Assembly (NCBI GenBank): GCA_022640915.1
Contig: JALCCT010000002.1
Coordinates: 147,524-211,523, forward strand
Source of the DNA: Bifidobacterium sp.
GTDB taxonomy: Bacteria > Actinomycetota > Actinomycetes > Actinomycetales > Bifidobacteriaceae
Reading direction: 5' to 3'
Length of the DNA: 64,000 nt
Below the pieces are notes generated by a model. It did not search any database, was not told where the DNA came from, and saw nothing but the letters and a program-made list of their open reading frames with translations. Position 1 is the stretch's first letter. Every line of letters begins with the position of its first letter. The translations under genes were made by a program, and so were the position numbers. Of this stretch, positions 12,054 to 21,188 are shown piece by piece.

Positions 12054-12719
12054 TCACGCCTCTTCAGCGCCTTGACGCCCGGAAGCGAAACGCTCAAGCG
12101 CCCCCGTTCTAGCTATGGCACGGTACAGCGCCCAGCTCATGATACCTGCGAAAAGCACGCCGCCTAGAATCTCGCAGATCATATGCGTGATGCCACGCGG
12201 GCTGAAGAACGCGACGCCTTGGAATTGGAAAAACAGCAGGTACAGGCCATATTCGATTGCGGTCAATGCCCCGGCGGCGATGGTGATCGCCGGATTGAAC
12301 ACACGGTACCGAGTCACCGCGAATGGCAGCTCGGAACATATGCCCTGCAACGCTGCCGAAATAAAGACGAAGCTGAAGCTGAAACCGCCGCTGCCAAATA
12401 TCATCTCAGCCATGGAGCCAACGAGGTTCACATAGATTGCAGCCCCGGGCTTGCGCAGGATGAGCACGGCCAGCGGACCGGAAAAATACCAGAAGGCATG
12501 CACGATGCTGGTGGCCCCAGGCAGGATCGCACGAAGGAACGGTGAAATGAATACATAGGCGTAATTGAAGCCCCAGAACACCAGACCGCAGGCCACGCCG
12601 AGCGCCGCGCCGACAGCGATATCGACGGGACGCCAGCGCAAATGAGCAGCGCCAACGGATGAATGCACAGCTGAAGACGATGAAGACGATGACTTTTTGA
12701 TTTTGGCGGATATGCTCAT
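12054..12719 (-). CDS. YkoE-type ECF transporter S component (predicted HMP/thiamine uptake)
   Basis: A 221-residue integral membrane protein with about six hydrophobic segments starting near residue 35. It resembles YkoE, the substrate-binding subunit of the thiamine-precursor ECF transporter. A polar N-terminal tail (Ser/Lys-rich) precedes the first helix. I used the internal ATG (start of MSISAKIKK) because GAGGGATCGGA lies about ten bases upstream, while an upstream ATG extends the tail by 19 residues. The partner ATPase (YkoD) and T component (YkoC) are not adjacent, so it either uses a shared energising module or has partners elsewhere. No TPP riboswitch is recognisable upstream. Confidence 0.75.
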   Translation of the reverse strand: MSISAKIKKSSSSSSSAVHSSVGAAHLRWRPVDIAVGAALGVACGLVFWGFNYAYVFISPFLRAILPGATSIVHAFWYFSGPLAVLILRKPGAAIYVNLVGSMAEMIFGSGGFSFSFVFISAALQGICSELPFAVTRYRVFNPAITIAAGALTAIEYGLYLLFFQFQGVAFFSPRGITHMICEILGGVLFAGIMSWALYRAIARTGALERFASGRQGAEEA

Positions 12720-12928
12720 GGTATTCCGATCCCTCGCGCTGCGCACAGTACTATTGTCTCGCTCTGAAGACGCCACGGTACTCCAAAGCTCAGGCGCCCC
12801 TTGACCTGCGCAGTTCGGGCGGGAACGTCAAGCGCCACTGTACCAGCACTTCGTCACGGCAAGACGTTCACTGTTCCGCGTATTTTGCGTGTCCAGTCAC
12901 CTGACGATACGCCGGTAACCGTGCAAAA

Positions 12929-12976
12929 ATCGGCGCCACCCGCTGAAAGCTGAAAAGCTCAGCAGATGACGCCGAT
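12929..12976 (-). terminator. Intrinsic terminator of the succinate-semialdehyde dehydrogenase gene
   Basis: On the minus strand ATCGGCG pairs with CGCCGAT, with an inner CTGCTGA/TCAGCGG stem, and the structure runs directly into TTTTT. It lies about 70 bp past the stop codon. The rest of the 328-bp gap between this gene and the YkoE-type gene shows nothing else I can name. Confidence 0.75.
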
Positions 12977-13047
12977 GTATCCTGACTGACTTGGCACACC
13001 GTATTAAGCCACTGTCATATCTCTCAATACTCTGGCACGCTGTCGGT

Positions 13048-14460
13048 TCACGCCACGACCAACCCGCCAGCCAGATTCGACAGATCGGGGTGTGCGGCCT
13101 TGACTATGAGCTGCTCGTTGACGAAGGCCAGCTGGCCGATGCGGCTCATCTCGCGCCCATAGCCAGACAGCTTGACGCCACCAAAAGGCAGTTCAGGCAG
13201 CGAAGCCATGAAGTTGTTGACGTAGACCATGCCGGTCTCGATGCGCGAGGCGACTTCAGCGCCATGATCCGGGTCGCCGGCGAAGAGGATGCCACCCAGC
13301 CCGTAGGGGTTGTCGTTGGCGAGTTCCACCGCCTCATCCTCGCTGTGCACGCGGTACACGGCTGCGACCGGCCCGAACATCTCGCCTTGGTAGGCCGGAT
13401 TGTCCTTGTCGATGTCGGTGAGGATAGCCGGGCGGAAGAACTGCCCATCGGAATCAATCTCAGGGTACTGATAGGCGAGTTTCGCCCCTGCGGCGAGCGC
13501 GTCGTCGAGCTGGGATTGCAGCTTCTCCTTAGCACGCTTAGTGTTCATTGGCGCGAGCGTGGTAGCCGGGTCGAGCGGGTCGCCGGGCTTGACAGCGGCG
13601 AAATGCTTCTTGAGCGCGTCGAGGAATTCGTCGTAGACGTTATCCATCACGATGAAGCGCTTCGACGAGGTGCATACCTGCCCGCAGTTGTAGAGCCGCA
13701 CGCGCCAAGCAAGGTTGGTGACATCGTCCATGTTCGCATCGCCGAGCACGACGAAGGGATCCATGCCGCCAAGCTCCATCGTGTTCTTCTTGAGATACTT
13801 GCCTGCGGCCTCGGCGACCGACTTGCCGCCGCGTTCGGAGCCGGTCAGCGCCACGCCCTGCACACGCGGATCAGCGATCGCATCCGTGACCTGATCGTAG
13901 GTCAGGAACAGGTTCGTCAGCGTGCCCTTTGGCACGCCAGCTTCTTCCACAATTTCGCAGAACCGCTTGGCTGCAGTCGGCGTGTTTGCCGCATGCTTGA
14001 GAATCATCGCGTTGCCGACCATGTAATTCGGCGCGAAGACACGCATGATCTGGTAGTACGGGAAGTTCCATGGCTCGACCATCATGACAACCCCTACCGC
14101 ATGGTGCCGCACTTCGGCCTCGCCAGTCGCAATCGTCTCGATCGAATCTGGCTTGAGCAGTTCCTCACTGTGATCGGCGAACCAGTCCGCGATGATCGCG
14201 CACAGCTCCACCTCGCCGGCCGATTCGCCGACCAGCTTGCCCATGTCGACCGTGCAGATTTTGGCGAGTTCGTCGGCATGCTCGCGCAGCGCGGCAGCGA
14301 CCTTGTGCAGCAGCGCACCACGCTTGGCGATTGGCTGCGTCTTGAACTCCTCGTAGCGCTGCGCTCCAAGCGCCAAAGCGTCTTGCAGCTCCTCGTCCGT
14401 CGCGTACGGATATTCCGTAACGACTTCATTAGTGTAGGGATTGACCGTTTGATATGTCAT
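13048..14460 (-). CDS. gabD: NAD(P)-dependent succinate-semialdehyde dehydrogenase (aldehyde dehydrogenase family)
   Basis: A 470-residue aldehyde dehydrogenase. The catalytic glutamate lies in MELGG (Glu229) and the nucleophile in CGQVCTSSKR (Cys263). The Rossmann motif GSERGGKS is near 207, and VEPWNFPYYQ near 128 is the usual substrate/cofactor segment. Similarity in layout to succinate-semialdehyde dehydrogenases supports the name, but the aldehyde oxidised is not fixed by the motifs. It stands alone, with its own terminator. In a fermentative organism it may oxidise other short aldehydes. Confidence 0.8.
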   Translation of the reverse strand: MTYQTVNPYTNEVVTEYPYATDEELQDALALGAQRYEEFKTQPIAKRGALLHKVAAALREHADELAKICTVDMGKLVGESAGEVELCAIIADWFADHSEELLKPDSIETIATGEAEVRHHAVGVVMMVEPWNFPYYQIMRVFAPNYMVGNAMILKHAANTPTAAKRFCEIVEEAGVPKGTLTNLFLTYDQVTDAIADPRVQGVALTGSERGGKSVAEAAGKYLKKNTMELGGMDPFVVLGDANMDDVTNLAWRVRLYNCGQVCTSSKRFIVMDNVYDEFLDALKKHFAAVKPGDPLDPATTLAPMNTKRAKEKLQSQLDDALAAGAKLAYQYPEIDSDGQFFRPAILTDIDKDNPAYQGEMFGPVAAVYRVHSEDEAVELANDNPYGLGGILFAGDPDHGAEVASRIETGMVYVNNFMASLPELPFGGVKLSGYGREMSRIGQLAFVNEQLIVKAAHPDLSNLAGGLVVA

Positions 14461-15119
14461 AACTACCTCCTCGTAGAGTTTACGAACCTCACAAACGCCT
14501 CTATTTTATGCCGAAATAACCGTCGTGGCAGAGCTCGGCCCCAATTGCGCCTTCAGCGTTGAAGAGGACGCAGGGGCCGCCTGAATCCAGAAAGAACGCC
14601 GAGTGCTTTTATGTCTAGCACCGAAGCCTAGTCCATTCCCATGCAAACAGGTGTAGTCCGTTGGACTACAAAAAAGTCATCCGAATTGCTCAGGCATACA
14701 ACCCGCAGTACGTTGAGTGAACTCCATTCACCATTGCAAAACGCTTCAATGATGTATTCATTCGAAGGCGTATCAAACCTTTGTATCGTAAGGAGAAAAT
14801 GGGTTGGGAAAATGAACTGTTCTATTGCCAGACGCCAGATTGTCCGCAATCTTCTGAGCTTGAGATTCCTGCTGATTGTCGTTGCCTCGTTCGTACTTAT
14901 GGTTGTGCAATATTGGACGAGCCATCATGCCGGCTACCGTATAGCCAGGAGCGCGCCAACCGCAGCAATGCAGCAATTCCCAGCAGCGACCTGCGAATAC
15001 GGGAAAAATCCGCGCTGGATCGTTGATCCGAAACGACGTGTGATGGTTCATCGAATTCTTGCCTACGGCTCCATGTCTCCGATTGGCTTAACAGATATGA
15101 GACAAATGCGCGGCGACTG
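14461..15119. other. 659-bp stretch with no convincing gene
   Basis: The region upstream of gabD is visibly more A+T-rich than its surroundings. It holds the gabD leader, a perfect 8-bp palindrome (TGTAGTCC-GTT-GGACTACA, 14652-14670) and a plus-strand open frame described separately. Both strands carry several overlapping open frames of similar length, which argues against a clear coding choice. Confidence 0.6.
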
Positions 15120-15174
15120 CTACTCCACCACCGTCCAGTCGTTGATGCTCTTGCCGTCGCTGTCGAAGAACTGA
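14812..15174 (+). CDS. Possible small membrane protein, weakly supported
   Basis: From an ATG at 14812 the frame encodes about 120 residues, with one strong transmembrane segment near residues 15-35 (FLLIVVASFVLMVV) preceded by a basic stretch, the orientation of a signal anchor. The frame opens as early as 14641. No good ribosome binding site precedes 14812. The only nearby AAGGAG belongs to a different frame. The 3' end overlaps the convergent hypothetical gene by 55 bp. It may be real, a remnant, or chance. Confidence 0.25.
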   Translation: MNCSIARRQIVRNLLSLRFLLIVVASFVLMVVQYWTSHHAGYRIARSAPTAAMQQFPAATCEYGKNPRWIVDPKRRVMVHRILAYGSMSPIGLTDMRQMRGDCYSTTVQSLMLLPSLSKN

Positions 15175-15563
15175 AGCCAGCCGTTGGCGCGGCCGAAGTA
15201 GAGGAACAGGCCGGCCTCGTTCACGCTTTTGAGCACGATGTCGGCAGTAGTCGTGAAGTCCTTGATCGCGTCGGCATGCTCTTGGCGAAGCATGGCGCCC
15301 CAGCGGCCGTCAAAACCGAGCGAACCATCGTTGTTGAGCGGGGCTACACGGCGCAGCTTCGCGCCCTGTTCAATGACCATTTCGTTGCGTTTGCGCCAGA
15401 TGATCGTGGCAGTGCTGTCGAAATTATCGAGGTGGAATTCGACTATGGAGACTTCCTTACTCCATCGGTGACGCGCCTTGCCGTACGATTTCTTTGCAGC
15501 TGATGCCGCAATTGCCGCTGTCGCTGTCACATCCGCCATTTTGGCCGTATTCTGCTCGTTCAT
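15120..15563 (-). CDS. Hypothetical protein
   Basis: A 147-residue cytosolic protein with an Ala/Lys-rich N-terminal 35 residues, then a compact region rich in aromatic residues (EFHLDNFDSTATIIWRK near 45, GFDGRWG near 85, LFLYFGRANGWLQFFD near 120). I do not recognise the family. There are no signal peptide, membrane segments or catalytic motif. The coding strand is supported by G+C-rich third positions and an ATG preceded by a purine-rich stretch. It lies 78 bp downstream of the FMN reductase gene on the same strand's opposite end, and nothing in the neighbourhood suggests a role. Confidence 0.7.
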   Translation of the reverse strand: MNEQNTAKMADVTATAAIAASAAKKSYGKARHRWSKEVSIVEFHLDNFDSTATIIWRKRNEMVIEQGAKLRRVAPLNNDGSLGFDGRWGAMLRQEHADAIKDFTTTADIVLKSVNEAGLFLYFGRANGWLQFFDSDGKSINDWTVVE

Positions 15564-15641
15564 CGCTTTTCTCCGCGCTGTAGGTCACCGTTGATCACCG
15601 GCGAAAACAACGCATCACCGTATGATTTCAGCTTTTGAGCC

Positions 15642-16373
15642 TCATCGTACAGGAATCTGCGCCCCCTCGTTGTGCACGGCCTTTGCGTCGGCATCCGCCA
15701 TCGTCATCGATTCACGCAACCCAGACATCACCATCGCCGCCAGCTCGCAGCTTGTGCGGTGCTGACGGGATTCCAACGCCTCGGTACCCCAGTCCTCCCC
15801 CGAAGCCAGCAAGCTGGTCGGCGTGGGAATCGCACGCAGGAAAGCGAACAACGAGCGCATCGCAGTGTCGGGCACGAGCGCGTGGCGGCGCGACCCGCCA
15901 GTAGCGACCAGCGCCACCGGCGCGTTCACGATCGCGTTGACATCTACGATATCCCAGAAAGACTTGAATAGCCCAGAATACGAAGCTTTGAACACCGGCG
16001 TCGCCGCGATCAGCGCATCGCTGGACGTCACCTGATCAAGGATGCCGCGCAACGCATCAGTCAACTGGTAATTGACAGCTGCCACTGCGATGTCGGTCGC
16101 GAAATCCTTCAGATCGATATGATGCAGCTCGCATTCACGGCCATGCCGGTGCAGCGTCTCCTGCACACCCAGCGCTACGGCATCGCCCAGCCTTCCCGTC
16201 GCGGAATGCTCGGATACGCCAGCGCTGACAACGGTGATACAGTAACGATCGCGGTTCGCGGTATTCGCGAGATCCGAACGATCTACCACAGAGTCATCCG
16301 CGCCGGCGACGGCCGCATTCCCAGATTCTCCGTAGCCGCCCACTGCGTCGTTGCCGACACGAGTATCCGTCAT
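15642..16373 (-). CDS. NAD(P)H-dependent FMN reductase (CE1759/SsuE-like, flavodoxin fold)
   Basis: About 243 residues with the flavodoxin-like flavin-reductase fold. There is an N-terminal phosphate loop region (VVSAGVSEHSATGRLGDAV, near 45) and the FMN-binding stretch ATPVFKASYSGLFKSFWD near 125, then VALVATGGSRRHAL near 155. The CE1759 subfamily is typical of actinobacteria and is thought to supply reduced flavin. Two ATGs 24 bp apart are possible. I used the downstream one (AGGG-AACAACC spacing), but 16397 is equally defensible. Longer upstream extensions look non-coding. Confidence 0.8.
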   Translation of the reverse strand: MTDTRVGNDAVGGYGESGNAAVAGADDSVVDRSDLANTANRDRYCITVVSAGVSEHSATGRLGDAVALGVQETLHRHGRECELHHIDLKDFATDIAVAAVNYQLTDALRGILDQVTSSDALIAATPVFKASYSGLFKSFWDIVDVNAIVNAPVALVATGGSRRHALVPDTAMRSLFAFLRAIPTPTSLLASGEDWGTEALESRQHRTSCELAAMVMSGLRESMTMADADAKAVHNEGAQIPVR

Positions 16374-16660
16374 GGTTGTTCCCTGTCCTATGCTCATTTT
16401 CCAGCTTTCCCGCGGTGCGGACGATTCCGGCTGCGAACTGGCATGCAATGACATGTCAACTCGTTTGATATCACCATCAACAGGTACACCCCTCATGCGC
16501 ACAACGTCAAGACCCAATCACGAGCATTCACCCGTGCGCGCAGCGCTGCCGCAGTTTGGGCGGCATCCACTCACGTTTGTGACAACACATAGAGAACAAA
16601 TAAGACGGGATAGTTGCGCGTAGTGATTGAAATCTTCCATACATAAGCCGGACATGCAGC

Positions 16661-16710
16661 AGGGCGGCGTCGGATACGATCGCAACTCAAATCGTATCCG
16701 ATGCCGCCCT
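16661..16710. terminator. 20-bp stem-loop downstream of the MFS gene
   Basis: Arms 16661-16680 and 16691-16710 match at 19 of 20 positions with a 10-nt loop. It lies 48 bp past the stop codon of the MFS transporter gene. It lacks a T-run in either direction, but the stem is among the longest in the window and probably marks the end of that transcript. Confidence 0.6.
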
Positions 16711-16757
16711 ATGCTGCCGCCAGCCGGTTAGTGGTATGGCAGGCCTCAACTCACTGG

Positions 16758-18188
16758 TTACTTGACTGCTCCGCTTAGATCGCCGTTGTAGTCGACGTCC
16801 TTGGTTTCCTTGGTCATGATCAACGAGATGAAGGTCATCAGCGAAGCGATGGCGAGGTAGACGCCGACGAGCCACGTGCTGCCGCCAGCGGCCGCCCATA
16901 GCGCAGTCGCAATGATCGGCGCGAGCGCAGCACCGATGATCGAACTGACGTTGTATGCGATGGCAGAGCCAGTGTAGCGCACGTTGGTGGGGAACATCTC
17001 GGGCAGGAGCGCACCCATCGGACCGAAAGTGAAGCCCATCAGCGTAAATCCGATGACGAGGAACGCCTCGACCAGCGCGCCATTGAACGATGTGTTCGCC
17101 TTGTTATCGAGGAAGATGGGGAACATCAGCGCGAAGACGATGATGATGGCGGTGACCCACAGCAGCAACTTGCGGCGTCCAATCGAATCAGCGAGCGGGC
17201 CGGAGAGAATCGTGAACAGGCCGAAGAACACCACGCCGATGATCTGCATCAGTACGAAATCGGTATAGGTGATGCCCAAGCCGGCAGGATTCGTATTGGA
17301 GGGGTGAGTGCCATAGGACAGGCTGAAGGTGGTCATGAGATAGAAGAGCACGTAGGTGGCGAGCATGGCGAACGTGCCGAGCACAACGGCCTTCATGTGG
17401 TGGCGCAGCGTGTCGAAGAGCGGCACCTTGACGATGGCGCCCTTGGCCTCAGCTTGCTTGAAGGTCTCCGATTCTGCGAGCTTCGAACGCACATACAGGC
17501 CGATGATCACCATCACCGAGCTGAACAGGAACGGGATACGCCAGCCCCAGCTGAGGAACGCCTCCGACTGCATGGTCGCGCTGGTGGGATGCGGCAGCGT
17601 GAAGTTGATGATGAGAAAGAGTCCATTGGCGATGATGAAGCCGATCGGCGCACCCAGCTGCGGGAAGGTACCATACAGCGCGCGCTTGTCAGCCGGGGCG
17701 TTTTCTGTCGCAACCAGCGCAGCGCCGGACCACTCACCGCCGAGCGCGAAACCTTGGGTCAGCCGCAGGATGAGGAGCAGCAGCGCCGCCCACAGGCCGA
17801 TCTGGTTGTATGTAGGCAGTACACCCACCAAGAACGTTGCGATACCCATGGTCATAAGGCAGGCGACAAGAGTCGCCTTGCGGCCGCGCTTATCGCCCAT
17901 ATGACCATAGAAAATGGCGCCAATCGGGCGCGCGATCATCGCGGCGCCGAACACGCCGAACGAAGCGAGCTGGCTGGCGACCGCATTGCCGACCGGGAAG
18001 AACAAGTGCGGGAAGACCAGCACTGCCGCGGTTGCATATACGTAAAAATCATAGAATTCGACCGTCGTGCCCACCAGGCTTGCGGCGATCACTTCCGCAG
18101 GCGAGTTTAACGGTTTGTTTTGTGCTTTGTTGACGGTTGCGGCTGGAAATGCCGCCATGTCCGTCGCCTCTTCGGCTACTGAGGACAC
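16758..18188 (-). CDS. MFS transporter, metabolite:H+ symporter (MHS) family
   Basis: A 476-residue, 12-helix transporter of the group containing ProP, ShiA and KgtP. Family features are the first-helix motif VEFYDFYVYATAAVLVFPHLFFP (residues 40-62), the cytoplasmic loop 2-3 motif GHMGDKRGRKATL, LRLTQGFALGGEWSGAA in helix 5, and the loop 8-9 motif GPLADSIGRRKLL. Such carriers take up organic acids, betaines or aromatic acids with protons. The substrate is not predictable here. It is separated by 297 bp from the GH31 gene and is probably transcribed on its own. Confidence 0.88.
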   Translation of the reverse strand: MSSVAEEATDMAAFPAATVNKAQNKPLNSPAEVIAASLVGTTVEFYDFYVYATAAVLVFPHLFFPVGNAVASQLASFGVFGAAMIARPIGAIFYGHMGDKRGRKATLVACLMTMGIATFLVGVLPTYNQIGLWAALLLLILRLTQGFALGGEWSGAALVATENAPADKRALYGTFPQLGAPIGFIIANGLFLIINFTLPHPTSATMQSEAFLSWGWRIPFLFSSVMVIIGLYVRSKLAESETFKQAEAKGAIVKVPLFDTLRHHMKAVVLGTFAMLATYVLFYLMTTFSLSYGTHPSNTNPAGLGITYTDFVLMQIIGVVFFGLFTILSGPLADSIGRRKLLLWVTAIIIVFALMFPIFLDNKANTSFNGALVEAFLVIGFTLMGFTFGPMGALLPEMFPTNVRYTGSAIAYNVSSIIGAALAPIIATALWAAAGGSTWLVGVYLAIASLMTFISLIMTKETKDVDYNGDLSGAVK

Positions 18189-18428
18189 AGTCCTTTTCCT
18201 CTCTTAGGAACTCTCGAAACGCACCTAGAACGGTACGTGGCACGATTCGTCTCTTTCCTTGGTGAGGTGGAGAGAACGACCCGGCAACAGCAGTCCTTGT
18301 GAGACCGGCCTTGTTGAGCGATACTAAGAGCGTGCCCGGACTATGGCGTCAGTGCCGACCAGTATGTGGACATAGCCTGCCAACGCAGGATCTTCACACC
18401 GCAGGATATGCGATCGCACGAATAACTG

Positions 18429-18459
18429 CGGCCTGTCAGGAATGATCCCTGGCAGGCCG
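18429..18459 (-). terminator. Stem-loop downstream of the GH31 gene
   Basis: Twelve-bp arms (18429-18440 and 18448-18459) pair with one G·T and enclose a 7-nt loop, 27 bp past the GH31 stop codon. No long T-run follows. It likely closes the carbohydrate operon. Confidence 0.5.
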
Positions 18460-18485
18460 GATGCACGCGTAGCTGGCCGCAGCGG

Positions 18486-20978
18486 TCACGAACGCAAAAG
18501 CACCTCTTCGAAGGCGGAAACGATGCTCTGCGGCAGCTGGTCCCGGCGACGCCCATGATCGTCCGACGATTCATAATCCAACGTGCCCAAGGTCTGTAAC
18601 CCGCGCACGCCCTTGTCCCGTATGAGATTGAACGCGTCCTCTTTCAATGGGTACGCGATTTGGGCGTCCTTGCAGATCTCGAAAACGTCATGCTCTACCG
18701 GATTCCGCGCGATCGTCAGTCCCTCGGGGAACGTGATGACGATGTCATCGCCGCTGGACATGGCGGGCAGCGCAACAGTCAAACTCATCGTTTCGGCGTC
18801 ATAGGAGCTCTCACAATCGACTGCGTTGACGGCCACCCGCGCATTGTCGACACCGCGCAGCGTTATCGTCCACGAACGCCGCTGCGGTACGGCGTCGGCT
18901 GCGCCAGCAACGCCAGCTATGCGCAGAACCGCATGTTCCCAGTCGAACGAAATCGCAGTGTCGGCAACATGCATGCCAGCCGTATCTGTGTTGTAGCGTC
19001 CGTCGTCCTCGCGCAAGGTGAACGCACCGTTAGCGCCGGGGAACACTAGCAGCCGCAAGGCATCGGGGTTGGCAACGTCGTTGCCGCGGTCATCAAGCTG
19101 CATGGGGACAATAGCGCCGGCCTTGGCAAATACCGGCAGCGTGTCAATCGTGCGCCAGGCAGCGAATTGCATGCCTGACTCGGCCGTGGCACTGTAGCAT
19201 CTACCGCTGAACATGTCGAACCACTGCCCTTGCGGCAACCACACTTTTGCCTTCGCCCGCAGCACGGCCGGATCCATAGGATCGGTGATGGGCGCCGCGA
19301 TCAGCTCGGTGCCGAAATAGTATTCGTTGCGCACACCGTAGGCTTCGCCTCGGTCAGGATGCTGCCAGTACATCGGTTCGACGAGTTCGAGACCTTCAGC
19401 GGCGTTGCGCCAGTTCATCGTGTACAGGTAAGGAACTAGCGCCTGGCGCAGGCGCAGTGCCTTGACCATGGCCGAACGAACTGGCTCGTGGAAGTTCCAT
19501 GGCTCTTTGCCGTTGAATGCGGAGTTGCTCGAATGCAGCCGGTTGATCGGGCTGAACACGCCTAGCTGGTACCAACGCGCCTCAAGCTCCTCGTCGCGGA
19601 AGCCCATCATATGGCCGCCGATGTCATGGCTCCACCAGCCGTAGCCGATATTCGAAGCCGTGGCGGTGAAGTAAGGCTGGAACCGTAGCGAATCCCAGCT
19701 CACGACAGTATCGCCGGAGAAGCCAACCGGGTAGCGGTGCGATCCCGGGCCGGCGTAGCGCGAGAACGTCAGCGGCCAACGCCCTTCACGAGCCGAGTCA
19801 AGGTAATGCAAATGGTTGAGCATCCACAGCGGATCGAGCCCGACCTGCTTGGTCACGCCACCCTGCTGCCAATCGATCCACCAGAAATCAACGCCTTCGT
19901 CCTCCAGATCGTGATGCATGCTGAAATATGCATCTACGAATTCCGGGCTGGTCAGATCGAATTCGATCGGCTCTTCGCTTTTCGGGTCGATGTCTAAAGC
20001 ACGAGCCATCTTGGGATAGGCCTGCTCAAAGGAACGGACGCCATCACGAGGGTGAATGTTGAGGGTAACGCGCATACCACGCTCATGGAGGCGGCGCAGG
20101 AACGCCGCGGGATCGGGGAACAGATCGGGATTCCATGTGTAGCCTGTCCACCCGCCGCCGAGCTTGCGATCAATGTCGGTGATATGCCAGTCCATGTCGA
20201 TAACAGAGGTAGTGAATGGTATGCCTTCGGCATGGAAGCGATCCATAAGCTGCAGGTATTCATCGGCCGAATATCGGTAATAGCGGCTCCACCAGTTGCC
20301 GAGCGCAAAACGCGGCAGCAGCGGGGTCGCGCCGGTCAGGCGATAGAAATCTTGGACTGCCTGCCGGTATCGATGACCATAGCCGAAGAAGTAGAGGTCG
20401 ATTCCCTGATTGGGCCGCGAGGCGATGCCTACTCCGTCGGGGCTGAACATGGCGTCGGGCCGGTCAGAATCATCCGGCGGCACGAGGATGTTCGTGGATG
20501 AATCGTCGATGAGCGACCAGCCATCAGGCGAGTTGAGCCCGATGCCAACATCAGTGGAGCCATTGACGCCATCGAGCGTGCGCGCTGTGCCACCCAAGTT
20601 GGCATGTTGGTCATCACCGTAATGCCACGTGCTGCAGAAGCCGTCCATGCCTTTAGGCGTGATGCGCAGCCCTTCCTTGCTGAACGGTTTACGGTCGTAA
20701 GTCAGATGTATTTCCGGGGTGTCGATAACCAGCAGACCACCCTGCTCGAACTGTCGCATATGGATATTCGAGACGTCTTCGAAATCCCGGTCGATAACCG
20801 TCTGTGTGCAATGATCCTCGAAACGTCCGCAATCCGACCACTCGAGGCGGATCAGGGAATCAGTAAGCACTGTGAAACGCCAGTGCTCGCCTTGGATGAT
20901 CGACGAGCGCCGCGCACGGGGATGGGCTCCGTGGGGCAATGTTTTGCGGGGATTGAAAGCAGCAGATGAAGCGCTCAT
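18486..20978 (-). CDS. Glycoside hydrolase family 31 (alpha-glucosidase or alpha-xylosidase)
   Basis: An 830-residue retaining alpha-glycosidase. The nucleophile block DFWWIDWQQGG places the catalytic Asp near residue 369, and the acid/base block FSGDTVVSWDSL places an Asp near 423. Substrate-pocket residues include GNWWSRYYRYS near 228 and VIDMDWH near 260. The N-terminal beta-sandwich and C-terminal beta domains are of usual size. No signal peptide is present, so it acts on imported oligosaccharides. I preferred the ATG with GAAGG eleven bases upstream over a GTG four codons earlier. It is the last gene of the locus, after the two permease genes. Substrate specificity within GH31 cannot be decided by eye. 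Confidence 0.9.
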   Translation of the reverse strand: MSASSAAFNPRKTLPHGAHPRARRSSIIQGEHWRFTVLTDSLIRLEWSDCGRFEDHCTQTVIDRDFEDVSNIHMRQFEQGGLLVIDTPEIHLTYDRKPFSKEGLRITPKGMDGFCSTWHYGDDQHANLGGTARTLDGVNGSTDVGIGLNSPDGWSLIDDSSTNILVPPDDSDRPDAMFSPDGVGIASRPNQGIDLYFFGYGHRYRQAVQDFYRLTGATPLLPRFALGNWWSRYYRYSADEYLQLMDRFHAEGIPFTTSVIDMDWHITDIDRKLGGGWTGYTWNPDLFPDPAAFLRRLHERGMRVTLNIHPRDGVRSFEQAYPKMARALDIDPKSEEPIEFDLTSPEFVDAYFSMHHDLEDEGVDFWWIDWQQGGVTKQVGLDPLWMLNHLHYLDSAREGRWPLTFSRYAGPGSHRYPVGFSGDTVVSWDSLRFQPYFTATASNIGYGWWSHDIGGHMMGFRDEELEARWYQLGVFSPINRLHSSNSAFNGKEPWNFHEPVRSAMVKALRLRQALVPYLYTMNWRNAAEGLELVEPMYWQHPDRGEAYGVRNEYYFGTELIAAPITDPMDPAVLRAKAKVWLPQGQWFDMFSGRCYSATAESGMQFAAWRTIDTLPVFAKAGAIVPMQLDDRGNDVANPDALRLLVFPGANGAFTLREDDGRYNTDTAGMHVADTAISFDWEHAVLRIAGVAGAADAVPQRRSWTITLRGVDNARVAVNAVDCESSYDAETMSLTVALPAMSSGDDIVITFPEGLTIARNPVEHDVFEICKDAQIAYPLKEDAFNLIRDKGVRGLQTLGTLDYESSDDHGRRRDQLPQSIVSAFEEVLLRS

Positions 20979-21089
20979 AAATGATTGCACCTTCGTAAGG
21001 GTCGATTATGGTTGTGACGAATGATGGGCAGACTCGCAGCCTGAGCGGCGAAGCTGCACAATGCGTGGCGCCGAAGGCGAATCGCATCC

Positions 21090-21106
21090 GGTGTGCAGGG
21101 CACACC
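21090..21106. repeat. Short hairpin between permease and GH31 genes
   Basis: Perfect 7-bp arms with a 3-nt loop lie in the 210-bp gap between the second permease gene and the GH31 gene. It could stabilise the upstream message or weaken read-through into GH31. There is no T-run. Confidence 0.35.
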
Positions 21107-21188
21107 CGTACCGGAAATCAAAACGGCCGAACGCCGCTGATCCCGAGTCTGGGGTACGCAGCTTCCGGCTGTCCTATTATAGTGAAGA

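Noticed and set aside
12720..13047. Possible TPP riboswitch before the YkoE-type gene
   Set aside because: The CTGAGA and ACCTGAT cores were looked for and not found. A gabD terminator is the only clear structure.
12991..14562. 523-residue plus-strand open frame
   Set aside because: It is the complement of the aldehyde dehydrogenase gene, which has clear catalytic motifs on the minus strand.
14781..15026. Short plus-strand ORF with AAGGAG near its ATG
   Set aside because: The ribosome binding site is too close to the ATG, and the product looks random, with no hydrophobic or catalytic pattern.
17304..18110. 268-residue plus-strand open frame rich in Arg, Glu and His
   Set aside because: It is the antisense of the MFS transporter. 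The amino-acid mix is typical of a shadow frame.
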